Shown here: piece after piece, positions 22,111 to 29,965 of the stretch
Numbering within the stretch: position 1 is the stretch's first letter
How the letters are laid out: each line of letters starts with the position of its first letter
Assembly: GCA_000969725.1 (NCBI GenBank)
Contig: JXSR01S028113.1
Source of the DNA: Ophiothrix spiculata
Taxonomy: Eukaryota > Echinodermata > Ophiuroidea > Amphilepidida > Ophiotrichidae
Length of the DNA stretch: 29,965 nucleotides
Reading direction: 5' to 3' (one strand)
The notes under the pieces: model-generated
Told to the model about the DNA's origin: nothing
Database searches by the model: none
The model's input: only the letters and a program-made list of their open reading frames with translations
Program-made: the position numbers and the translations under genes

Positions 22111-22562
22111 TGTTCCAAGAAACAGGGATACACCAGAGAAACTTATCAATCTTACAGAATCATAAGGCCAAATGAAAATAGAGGAGAATGTTCTTATGAT
22201 CATGGATTTAAGGTATATCAAAATGTCTTGTGAGTGTAAGAAACTTTTAATTTGTCATTACTTTGGATTGCACAATGAGAATTTTGATCTTTTGAAAATA
22301 TTTGTTCAAGTTGTTGTTTTCATTTTGTTTACATTTTAATACTGTTTTTAACTTGCATAAAGAGATTTTTTGGTACAGTATACTCATTTGTATCTATGTA
22401 GAGGCCATAATTTGGTGAAGTTTTGACTTAACATTTGAAAAAAAAATCTGCCCGCCCACACTTGCTCAAAAAAAGGTTGTGCAGGACAACCAAACAATTT
22501 ATTTTTGTTGGCCTAATGAAGGATTCTGGTAAATTTTCATAAAATATGTAAGATTGTAATAC

Positions 22563-22650
22563 CTGTATTTTCCCCAACTCAGCATTATCATAATGAAAAT
22601 GAGCGCAGTCATTGAGCTTTGGGAATCTGCTGGAACCATCATGATGAAAT
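22563..22650 (-). CDS. ARHGAP32/33: Exon encoding the start of the PX domain
   Basis: Flanked by acceptor ctttacag and donor ATACAG|gtatta on the minus strand. It translates to FHHDGSSRFPKLNDC followed by AHFHYDNAELGKIQ. The pattern FPKL-x-DCAHFHY-[ED]N-x-x-x-G-x-IQ is the hallmark segment at the start of the PX domain in ARHGAP32 (FPKMAECAHFHYENVEFG) and ARHGAP33 (FPRLADCAHFHYENVDFG). The exon begins with one base completing a codon started in the 52-bp exon and ends in phase 0, matching the next exon. This is the first unambiguous coding piece of the gene in transcript order. Confidence 0.93.
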
Positions 22651-23299
22651 CTGTAAAGATAGATAGGAAAAAACAAAATAATCATCACAGTTTTGAGCAC
22701 AAATGTGAACTGGAATTATATAACTTCAGAAAGTGTAAAGGCTTAAATTGACACAAGGCTGGTCTACATTTCTGGCCAAATTGACATAAAACATGGTATC
22801 AAATTTTGCTTAAAAGTGTAAGGATCAAATAATACAAGGCTTACAAGAAATTTTGTAAGAGCACAACATTCAAGGAATCAACAAGCTTGTCTAGTCCCTT
22901 CAGATTTAATCACTTATCTCATCTCAGTAGATTATGTAGATTTCCTAGGTTCTAATAATTACACAACAATAATAGATTTAGGTCACTGTCAAAAAAGCTT
23001 CGTCAGCAAGTATGGCACTCATCACACATGAATTTAGGAGAGGGGGCATTCAGATTCAGTTCCGAAGTCTGATGAAGAATCAAAATTATTGTCCAACACC
23101 AAACCACATATTTAAAACCAAAAAGACTTGAGTGTACACTTATATTTATAAAGAAAATCTGTTTGATAAGTTAGACAGCACAAACACCATCACACCCACA
23201 TATCAATATAGGACAAGACTTGGATTCAATCCCTCAAATCTGGCATTTCCAGGTAGCCAGCTGCTACCATTCCCTGCCACTTACAGTGAATGCTGGCCT

Positions 23300-23351
23300 C
23301 CCTGTCATAAGTGTTGCAATGCTAGGTCATATTGCAACACTTGTGATAGGG
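23300..23351. repeat. Hairpin, 21-bp arms
   Basis: Arms 23300-23320 (ccctgtcataagtgttgcaat) and 23331-23351 pair at 19 of 21 positions around a 10-base loop. It sits just upstream of the foldback element. Confidence 0.75.
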
Positions 23352-23400
23352 ACTAGATAGGGACTAGGCCTATGGGGCAATTTACACCAGAGTGCAGATC

Positions 23401-23565
23401 CATATATGTGTACCGCCGCAGCAAAAGGGTCCAGTTGTCGACTCGTACATGTTGCTCCTTGTAGCATATTTAATGTATGGTATTTGTATACATCAGATAT
23501 GCTACAATGAGCAACATGTAGGAGTCGACAACTGGACCCTTTTGCCGCGGCGGTACACATATATG
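23401..23565. repeat. Long hairpin, 69-bp arms, 27-base loop
   Basis: Arms 23401-23469 and 23497-23565 are inverse complements at 66 of 69 positions, joined by a 27-base spacer. Each arm contains a SalI-like gtcgac and a GC-rich taccgccgc/gcggcggta segment. High arm identity implies recent formation or copy correction. Confidence 0.95.
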
Positions 23566-23690
23566 TGCATATCTGAGATCCGCTTGTAAAACACGTATGC
23601 ATGTACACAGAGTGCTATACATCAGATCAAGATCCGATGCCCGTGTTGCCACAGTCTACAGTAAGAGTTCACAACTAGGCCTTACAATGC

Positions 23691-23748
23691 ATCACATTAA
23701 ATGAGAATTGAAGATTTTTAAACCTTCAATTTTCTCATTTAATGTGAT
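23691..23748. repeat. Hairpin, 23-25-bp arms
   Basis: Left arm 23691-23713 (atcacattaaatgaga...) pairs with 23724-23748 apart from a two-base indel, around a 10-base A/T loop. It lies inside the second foldback element. Confidence 0.85.
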
Positions 23749-24084
23749 AAGTGCCACATGTATTCATTCTTCAGAGTTTTTCTATTGTTTTCAGAGTATT
23801 TCTTTGTTTTTTAAGAGAGCAAAAGCACCAATCTGTAACACTCAAAGCGCCAAATTTGGCATGTGCGCCATTTGTTAAGAATCCCTGGTCTACAGTAAAG
23901 TGGCTCATAGAGATGCACATTCATCTGGATTAGCACTCCTGTGTAGATTGCCTTTATGTCTGAAACTCTGTTGCAATAAAATGATGACATGTAATCCATC
24001 AATAATTTTGTGATGATTTTGATGAAATTTATCATTTCATTTGTTACTTTCTTTCTTTCTTTGTTTTTTGTTTAGTTAGTTTGT

Positions 24085-24130
24085 CTGTTTGGAAAGTCCA
24101 ATGAATAAATCATTGGAAATTTCCAAACAG
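24085..24130. repeat. Hairpin, 20-bp arms
   Basis: Arms 24085-24104 (ctgtttggaaagtccaatga) and 24110-24130 pair closely (two or three differences including one indel) around the five-base loop ataaa. Confidence 0.75.
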
Positions 24131-25340
24131 AATCCGCTCCACATGGATTTGTTGGCAAACATCAGTCTGCAATGAAGCTACACAATTCCAGCAAGTTCTT
24201 GGAATTATATCAATTAATTAAAACAATGTGACAACACTTCTTGCCCAGGCTTTAATTATTGTTCAAATCAGCATTAAAATACTCAATCGTCTCTATTTTT
24301 ATATCATGAATCAGAAGCAGTAAATTATAAAAAAAAAACCTGCTGTATTTCAAAATTAACTAGGTTCACATAAACTTTCTTTTCTTATTTTCCTTTTTTT
24401 CTTTTTTTCTTTTTTTTTTGTTAAATAGTTTAAAAAATCCTTAATTTTCAGTTTTTTCTCATACACATTCTCACATAGGCCTAAAATTTCTCATAATTAA
24501 AAAAAATCATAGCATTTTCTGCAAACTTGTACCAGTTACTCAACACTACACAAGCAGTAAATATGTGGAAATGGTCCAAACTATCAGTGTTGTATCATCG
24601 CTGTATCATAGTGTCAATCTGGCCCTGCCTAGCTGAGTCATGAACTGAGCCATAGATCAGACTACAGAATTACTATGGATTCCATTAGAGCTGCTGTAGA
24701 TAGTCAATCTAATATTAATTAGCGGCATTGCTCATCAATTAATAGGACACCTGTTAATTGTTTTATGTAGAGTAACTTGTGTTGTCCATTATGTATGGGT
24801 TTAGTGTACTATGTAAGATGAAGACAGAGTAATAGTTCTTGTGTCTATATTCACTGCAGGGATGTAAGTTGATGAGTGTACAAATTTCAGAAAATTGACA
24901 AAATATGCTACTAATATTTTGGCCCATTTTTGGTATATATTTAATCAATATTTCAAAAAATATAATAAAATTCAAAAAATAAACAATAGTTCGAAATTTT
25001 ACCAAAGCAAAATTTGGTTAGCTTTCCCATAAGATTTTAGGTCAAAAACATGGCCCAAATAACCTTACCATCATGTTCAGTATGCAAATCCGCTTCTAGA
25101 AATGTATACTTGTGTATGGATTTGATTAACTTGATAATTTACAGAGCACAAAGCACTTCTGAAAATGAGCGATTGATAAGGGTTAAGATCAGTACCCTTA
25201 AACAAATTTGTAAGGGCAGTCCTTAACAAAAGCTGGAAACAAAAGATACCAAACAACAACTATATGATGAACTCCTAAAGCTATGCCTAAAATCAGACGG
25301 AAGACTAAGAGCTGCAGGTCATTTTGACCATCACCATTGT

Positions 25341-25735
25341 GGCGTGTGTGGCCTAGCGGAACAGTGCAGGCCTCATAATCGGTTGTGAGTTTGAGCTCCG
25401 CTAGCGCCAATGTGTTGTGAACTTGGGCAAATAACTTTAGCACACTTGCCTCCTCGACCTAAGTGCATTGGGGAGATGTTTAAACACAATTTAAGTGCTG
25501 ATAGATCTGCGCAAGGGGCCTAATGTAAGGCTTCTACTTCTTCTTCTACGTGATTTCTGGGTAGACCAAAGTTTCGGTGAAAAACATTACATCCGGTGCA
25601 TAACGAACAATGACACAAGGCGAAGTGGTTCTGATGATTCCCTTGTTACAGCATAATAATAATGGCAAGCGCTTTGTATTCTTTGGCAAAGGCGCAATAT
25701 AAATGCTGGAATAATAATAGTTATTATTATCATTA
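25341..25735 (+). mobile_element. tRNA-derived SINE with LINE-like tail
   Basis: The head has an A-box-like gtggcctagcggaacagtg (25348-25366) and B-box-like gtgagtttgagctcc (25384-25398). The body carries aacttgggcaaataacttta and cctcctcgacctaag. The 3' end is cgctttgtattctttggcaaaggcgcaatataaatgc (25670-25706; given here only by its span and first bases cgctttgtattctttggc), followed by AT-rich (ATT)n. That tail matches the LINE tail at 8719-8755 at 34 of 37 positions. Confidence 0.75.
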
Positions 25736-26094
25736 TCACTTAACAGAAGGGGCTATTTGCATACATAATCATCAAAAAATCAAATATGGAGCTCCGCTAG
25801 CGCCAATGTGTTGTGAACTTGGGCAAATAACTTTAGCACACTTGCCTCCTCGACCTAAGCGCATTGGGGAGATGTTTAAACACAATCTAAGTGCTGATAG
25901 GTCTGTCCAAGGGGCCTAATGTAAGGCGAAGTGGTTCTGATGATTCCCTTGTTACAGTATAAATATAATGGCCAGCGCTTTGTATTCTTTGGCAAAGGCG
26001 CAATATAAATGCTGGAATAATAATAGTTATTATTATCATTATCACCAAGCAGAAGGGGCTATTTGCATACATAATCATCAAAAAATCAAATATG
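25393..26094 (+). repeat. Tandem duplication of the SINE body and 3' flank
   Basis: The segment 25393-25788 is repeated at 25789-26094, both starting gagctccgctagcgccaatg and ending caaatatg. The copies differ by only scattered bases, except that the first has 90 extra bases (25531-25620). Those extra bases are bounded by the direct repeat aaggc (25527-25531 and 25617-25621). The second copy lacks the tRNA-like head. The duplication is recent. Confidence 0.9.
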
Positions 26095-26690
26095 AAGAAT
26101 TAAACAAATTCAATTTGCAAATACCAAGTTTATGGCACATTTTAAAATTACAAATGATGCTCCATCTTAACATATTCAAACAGCATTTGAACGTCAAGAG
26201 CAACAGCTTTATTCTGTAAAAGGTTAATTTATATACAGCTACCTTTCAAAGCCTCTTAATATACAATAAATAGTTTCAAAAGAGAAATGTATGCAAATTT
26301 TATTATATAACTCATAAGTCATAACCCCTCTGTTCTGTCTCTTTTTGATCCATCTTTAAAAATATTATAACATCTCATCTCTTGCCTGTTTTACAAACTC
26401 CTAATTTCCAATGTTCGCATATCTAGCAGATCTCATCTATATATTTTCTTTATTCCAGGCAGTCTAGACATGTAACACAATACTGCGCTGTATGCTGCAA
26501 GCTTCCTAACTCATCCTTACGTGCAAAGTTCAATCACCTGCACATAAAGTATCATGTCAACAAGTGCAAGTCCCAAATTACTGATAATAATGATGAATAA
26601 AGTGAATGGATATGCTATTCGTGTTATTATATTAATGATAAAGCTTGATGTTTTTACACTGTTATTAGGATATCATAACAAACATTTCAC

Positions 26691-26742
26691 CTTATACTTT
26701 GATCAACACTAAATAGGCGGGAATTATGAGGCTCTTCTTCAT
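26691..26742 (-). CDS. ARHGAP32/33: 52-bp exon upstream of the PX domain
   Basis: A short exon between a strong acceptor (gtttacttgcag) and a donor aag|gtgaaat on the minus strand. In the only phase that stays open it reads EEEPHNSRLFSVDQSI and ends with two bases (AG) that join the leading A of the next exon to give Arg, yielding a smooth ...SIRFHHDG... junction. The other two frames contain stops. It encodes an acidic linker ahead of the PX domain with no recognised motif. The call rests on splice sites and phase rather than on sequence similarity. It begins in phase 1, so a further coding exon must precede it at higher coordinates. Confidence 0.65.
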
Positions 26743-26838
26743 CTGCAAGTAAACATAATCCAAGTCACACATACAACATGCAATGCATCTCCTGCAGTTG
26801 TGCTCAATCTTTGATGTAAACTTCAGAATTCATATTAT

Positions 26839-27035
26839 CATACTTGCCAACATTTGAAAACTGGAAGGAGGGACAAATGGGCACATTTTTGTCCAAAAAG
26901 AGGAACATTTCCCATTTTCCTACACTTTACTATAGGGTGAGTTTTACAAAAAGAGGAACGGATTGGTAAAAATTACCTTTTTCTTTTGCCAAAAACAGAA
27001 CCGTTCCTCTTAAATAGGAACAGTTGGCAAGTATG
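26839..27035. mobile_element. 197-bp MITE with TATTAT target duplication
   Basis: Perfect 13-bp terminal inverted repeats (catacttgccaac at 26839-26851, gttggcaagtatg at 27023-27035) flanked on both sides by TATTAT (26833-26838 and 27036-27041). The interior has an inverted theme of aaagaggaac words (26898-26908, 26952-26960) and gttcctctt (27003-27011). The flank is AT-rich, so the target duplication could be partly chance, but together with perfect TIRs it makes a complete element. Superfamily not assigned. Confidence 0.75.
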
Positions 27036-27325
27036 TATTATAGTATTCCTGTAACAGCTCCAAAATATGCTCGGGTTATGCATCTTGCTCAAGGACACAA
27101 CGAGTGGCCCTAGTGTGTCTAAGCAAGGCTCAAATTTGTGACTTACTGAATGAGAGACCTGCAATATTTCAGTTTAGAACACAAAAGCTTGGACTATTTT
27201 GGGATGGAAAGGGTACCAAATTGGTTAAAACTGAACTTTGCCTTTCCGCCAGTAGGATTGTAATACAAGTCATTGGCCACTGAGATGCAATAACATTCTG
27301 TGTCGTGAAAGCGATGCCTGCTTAC

Positions 27326-27392
27326 AATTTTCACAGTGCTTCAAATGGCCAGCAGCGATAGCATGACTTGTGTACACAGAGCTATCGGCCAT
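27326..27392 (-). CDS. ARHGAP32/33: Candidate N-terminal exon with start codon (tentative)
   Basis: On the minus strand an acceptor-like ttttatag is followed at once by ATG and an open 67-base stretch beginning MADSSVYTSHAIAAGH and ending before gtaagc. It ends in phase 1, exactly what the next exon (26742-26691, which begins with the last two bases of a codon) requires, and the junction codon would be TAT (Tyr). The ATG could be the true initiator after an untranslated first exon, or an internal Met. No family similarity is recognised, which is expected because the N-terminus of this family is poorly conserved. The donor has TT rather than AG before gtaagc, so it is only moderate. It may be a chance open stretch. 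Confidence 0.3.
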
Positions 27393-27957
27393 CTATAAAA
27401 TTAAATGTCAGCTATTCCTTAGTTCACTTTCACCTTTCTAAATAAATAGCACTGAAAAAGATGGATGGAAATTGTGCTTAAAGGCATCAGCCATGATCAC
27501 AAAAATGAACTTTTGTCTATACTTACTAATTTTATTGCATTTTTAAATTTAGTTTCTTCCATATAGAATACTATACTTTGTGCCAAAAGTTCTTACACAT
27601 GATTTCTAGATTCCCTCAGATGAATTAAATTAATGTTTTTCATATAATTTTTGACACACCAACCAAGTCTCAACAATTTGAAGTCGGAATTTATCAAATT
27701 CTCCAACCAACGACACCTTTTTACAAAAATACTTTTTAAAATCATCCATTATTTACATCTACCCCAATATTTTTGTGAAGAACACATGTTTTGGTGGAAA
27801 AATTGTCAAGTATACATTTGAAAACTAAATTGCAAACAAATAGAAACACTGCCAAAAAGTTTCCAAAGAGAGAAATTAGCTTGAAAGCTTGCCTTTTTGT
27901 GAACAAATGCTTTGTTGTCGTTGTTGTTTATTGCACTGGTATAACTATCGTTTCATG

Positions 27958-28170
27958 TGGAATCATGGCTAACACCTCTAACAATCACCTGCACACACTT
28001 CTGTGAGAAAAATCTGTTGCAACTTGTATTGCGGACCTTAAATCAATCATTGTTTATGTGAGCTGGAATCATGGTTAATACCGCTAACAATCACCTGCAC
28101 ACACACTTCTGCAAGAAAAATCTAATGCAACTTGTATTGCGGACCTTAAATCAATCATTGCTAATGTGAG
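27958..28170. repeat. Two-copy tandem duplication, 106-bp unit
   Basis: The units 27958-28063 and 28064-28170 both begin tggaatcatgg, contain ctaacaatcacctgcacaca and end attgcggaccttaaatcaa followed by tcattg...atgtgag. Differences are few (for example one extra ca and several substitutions). Confidence 0.85.
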
Positions 28171-28316
28171 GTGCCACCAACATACTCCTATGTCAAGGCA
28201 TGTATTAAAATGTAATGCCTCATTTGGAATGACACCCCGCATGACCTCTTTAACACTGAAATACTTCATCATTTCATGTTGCTATATTTGCCATGTTTGG
28301 ATCATTCTTGATTCTG

Positions 28317-28368
28317 AAATGCTTCAAACATATGCAACAAAATGATGACCAGATGTTTTGAAGCATAT
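28317..28368. repeat. Short imperfect hairpin
   Basis: aaatgcttcaaacata (28317-28332) pairs with atgttttgaagcatat (28353-28368) with one indel, around a ~20-base loop. Confidence 0.5.
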
Positions 28369-29907
28369 ATGGAAAGTAAAGCACATGATGAATTTTCAAA
28401 AGTTAAATCATTTTTCTACCATGCGGAATCACCCCTGCTTTTGACATAAACAATCATGGAATCAGGACAGACAAATTTGTACCAACATATTTGATTAAAG
28501 TAATACTATAAGATTTTGATCAAAAATTGTTTCTAGTAAAAACAGCATAAAATGGAGGAATGTGACTGTCTAAAAGCGTTTTCCAGTGTATTTTGTAAAA
28601 AAAAAATGTTTTTCCACAAAAAATGGATGAAAAGCACATGCATGCTTACCTATACTAAAACATGTGGAATTAATTCCAAAAATGGTCATAACAGAAAAAG
28701 TAAGCATCTTTGAGCCAAATTGTTAGGAGGGTATTCATATCTACCAAAAACAAACCCAAAAAGCCAAAAAATCAAAAGTCATGGGTGACAGGGGGGCACT
28801 TCATTTTTAACACTTTATAGTATTGCTTTAAGCATCATTTCAGGAAAAGATTACCGATTTTAAATGAAACATATATATGTTTGAGTTATTTTCATGGACT
28901 AATAAAATGCAACATGATCTCTATCTTATATTTGAAGCTGCCTCTATACTATCAAGAATAAAATGGTGTGTTATAATTCAATTTCGTTTACTAAAAAGGA
29001 AGAAGTTCTAGATTTTTGTTTGAAAATTAAACTATTGAAAAATCATTTCATTTCTATTTTCAGTATGATCTTGTTGTTTACGTTTACCATACTATACCTA
29101 AGTTGTTTCATCACGGAATAAAGTTAGAAGCAATGCAATGTTTGATAAAGTCTTTGAAATGAAGAATCAGTGAAAATATTGAGGAGCTGGTAGCTATCTA
29201 CCTGTCCTCATGTCCTGTTGATGTAAGCATCTCATTAATCAAACTGTATTTTAATTCAGGATTATGCTCTCCTCTTATGGAGCAGTAAGATGGGTGACTC
29301 ATTGGAATCAAGGCTTGGATACCAGTCATGATGCCAGCTTGTATTACAGACAATATTGGTGAGATGATGAGAGGGGGGCACTTCATATGGAGAAAAGAGA
29401 AGCGTGACTATACTTGAGTTAATGTTCATCATACCCATAACCAAGGGGTTGCAGTTGAGCACTGCACCACTGATATCTCCAATTTGACTATACAAAAAAA
29501 TTATGAAAACAAAATCTAGTCAAATACCATTTGGTTACAAACTACAGCAATACACAATATATTTTATTGCAATCAGAGCTTATTCAAATGAAAAATAATC
29601 CAATTTATAACTGATATGAAAAATATGCAAACTTTGAAAATTAATTATGTGATTAAATTCATCAAAAAACGGATTTTCCTAATATTTGGATCAACAATTA
29701 TACTCAGCTTACTCGAACATCATGGGCGCATTCCAGTGGAAACTGAACCTTTTTTTATTTCAAGCAAAATATCAGCTTTTTTATTTGACCACATAAGCAT
29801 GTTTTTCTGTCATACATTTGTTACTTGGTACGTAAGAAGTATTTTCCAATCAGAAATTGTAAAGTTTTTCTATCCGTGCATGAATGAGCACGTGTTTTGT
29901 TTCAAAA

Positions 29908-29965
29908 ATGTCACAAACGTTACCAAAAAGTTACACCAAAATGTCACAAACGTTACCAAACGTTA
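29908..29965. repeat. 33-bp tandem repeat cut by the window edge
   Basis: atgtcacaaacgttaccaaa occurs at 29908-29927 and again at 29941-29960, and acgtta follows once more at the edge. This may be the beginning of a longer minisatellite. Confidence 0.6.

Larger units (their letters stand above)
19023..22562 (-). other. Intron within the PX domain, donor side
   Basis: Donor gtatta (22557-22562) and acceptor cacacag (19023-19029) on the minus strand. It holds the CCC/GGG-ended repeat near 19455, a two-copy 22-base repeat (20628-20669, gaattaggcccagattgtgc twice) and two SINEs. About 19030-19450 and 19780-20620 show nothing recognisable. Confidence 0.85.
23374..23954. mobile_element. Second foldback/TIR element of the 14929 family
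   Basis: The left end ggggcaatttacac (23374-23387) followed by gtgcagatcc, and the right end (23941-23954, gtgtagattgcctt) preceded by the inverse of agtgctaatccagatgaatg, are the same family as the ends at 14929 and 15461. A segment shared with the first copy (gtagactgtgg..cacgggcatc at 14981-15011) appears here inverted at about 23632-23661. The interior contains two strong hairpins. No coding capacity; target duplication not established. Confidence 0.6.
22651..26690 (-). other. Intron upstream of the PX domain
   Basis: Donor gtgaaa (26685-26690) and acceptor tttacag (22651-22657) on the minus strand. It holds the cluster of palindromes (23300-24130), the second foldback element (23374-23954), a pyrimidine-rich microsatellite (24045-24075, ctttctttcttt) and the duplicated SINE (25341-26094). 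About 22700-23290, 24140-25320 and 26100-26680 show nothing recognisable. Confidence 0.75.
3760..27392 (-). other. ARHGAP32/33: ARHGAP32/33-like gene (partial), overall extent
   Basis: One gene on the minus strand spans most of the window as eight exons, seven solid and one tentative. All joins keep the reading phase (exon lengths 52, 88, 255, 93, 123, 166, 150). The translated pieces follow the order of vertebrate ARHGAP32/ARHGAP33: N-terminal linker, PX domain, SH3 domain, start of RhoGAP. In vertebrates these proteins are GTPase-activating proteins for Cdc42/Rac/RhoA with roles in neuronal morphology and receptor trafficking; that role is family knowledge, not visible here. The LDNHG and PPPEDTSWWRGK stretches look closer to ARHGAP33, while KHGKLITFLR looks closer to ARHGAP32, as expected for a lineage that split before the vertebrate duplication. 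The catalytic RhoGAP exons with the arginine finger were not found in 1-3759 and should lie outside the window. No promoter was identified. Confidence 0.92.
26743..29965 (-). other. 5' intron or upstream region of the gene
   Basis: The acceptor cttgcag (26743-26749, minus strand) marks the intron end. It holds a 197-bp MITE, the tentative ATG exon (27326-27392), a tandem duplication (27958-28170) and a partial 33-bp tandem repeat at the edge. Another donor-like site at 29211 (ggacag|gtagat) closes an unconvincing open stretch (29198-29386). About 28400-29190 and 29500-29900 show nothing recognisable. No promoter could be placed. Confidence 0.6.

Noticed and set aside
29198-29386. Open frame ending at a donor-like ggacag|gtagat, considered as an N-terminal exon
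   Set aside because: Weak donor, no clear acceptor in frame and no similarity; its phase would fit the 22650 exon directly, but the 52-bp exon at 26742-26691 has much better splice sites.
1-29965. LTR retrotransposons, endogenous viruses, Polintons, CRISPR arrays or toxin genes
   Set aside because: No paired long terminal repeats, gag/pol/capsid-like frames or regular spacer arrays were seen.

Overview
The window is eukaryotic, AT-rich genomic DNA. It is dominated by the introns of one large protein-coding gene on the minus strand, filled with small transposable elements. No bacterial-type operons, rRNA, CRISPR arrays or whole viral or LTR elements are visible. The mix of tRNA-headed SINEs with (ATT)n tails, tiny terminal-inverted-repeat elements and large introns suggests a marine invertebrate deuterostome, perhaps an echinoderm or hemichordate. 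That placement is an inference; no species-diagnostic sequence was recognised.

The gene is a PX-SH3-RhoGAP protein of the ARHGAP32/ARHGAP33 family (RICS/p250GAP and TCGAP/SNX26 in vertebrates). It runs from about 27 kb down past the low-coordinate edge. Seven exons are well supported by splice sites, continuous reading phase and family similarity, in transcript order: 26742-26691, 22650-22563, 19022-18768, 18019-17927, 8922-8800, 7779-7614 and 3909-3760. A possible ATG-bearing exon lies at 27392-27326. Together they encode the N-terminal segment, the PX domain, the SH3 domain and the first residues of the RhoGAP domain. The catalytic part of RhoGAP and the long C-terminal tail are not in the window and should lie beyond position 1.

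Introns by region. 1-3759: a Harbinger-like MITE (3331-3557), diverged tandem repeats and an unrecognised ORF relic. 3910-7613: a tRNA-derived SINE near 4880. 7780-8799: a truncated LINE ending in (TTA)n. 8923-17926 (9 kb): an inverted pair of repeats (10939-11303), a GC-rich TIR element (12746-13062), hairpins, a SINE nested in a foldback element (14929-15461) and a 145-bp MITE (17671-17815). 18020-18767: extra copies of the neighbouring exon's end with its splice donor. 19023-22562: a C/G-ended repeat and two SINEs. 22651-26690: a remarkable run of palindromes (23300-24130) and a tandemly duplicated SINE (25341-26094). 26743-29965: a 197-bp MITE with target-site duplication, plus tandem repeats.

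Most notable points: (1) the 3' end of the PX exon and its splice donor are tandemly duplicated, leaving a second identical donor 140 bp away; (2) a SINE and a LINE fragment in the same gene share a near-identical 3' tail, suggesting a parasite/host pair; (3) a foldback repeat family occurs twice, one copy carrying a 69-bp-arm hairpin and the other a nested SINE. I found no convincing new multi-gene system; the gene is a known family and the novelty lies in its repeats.
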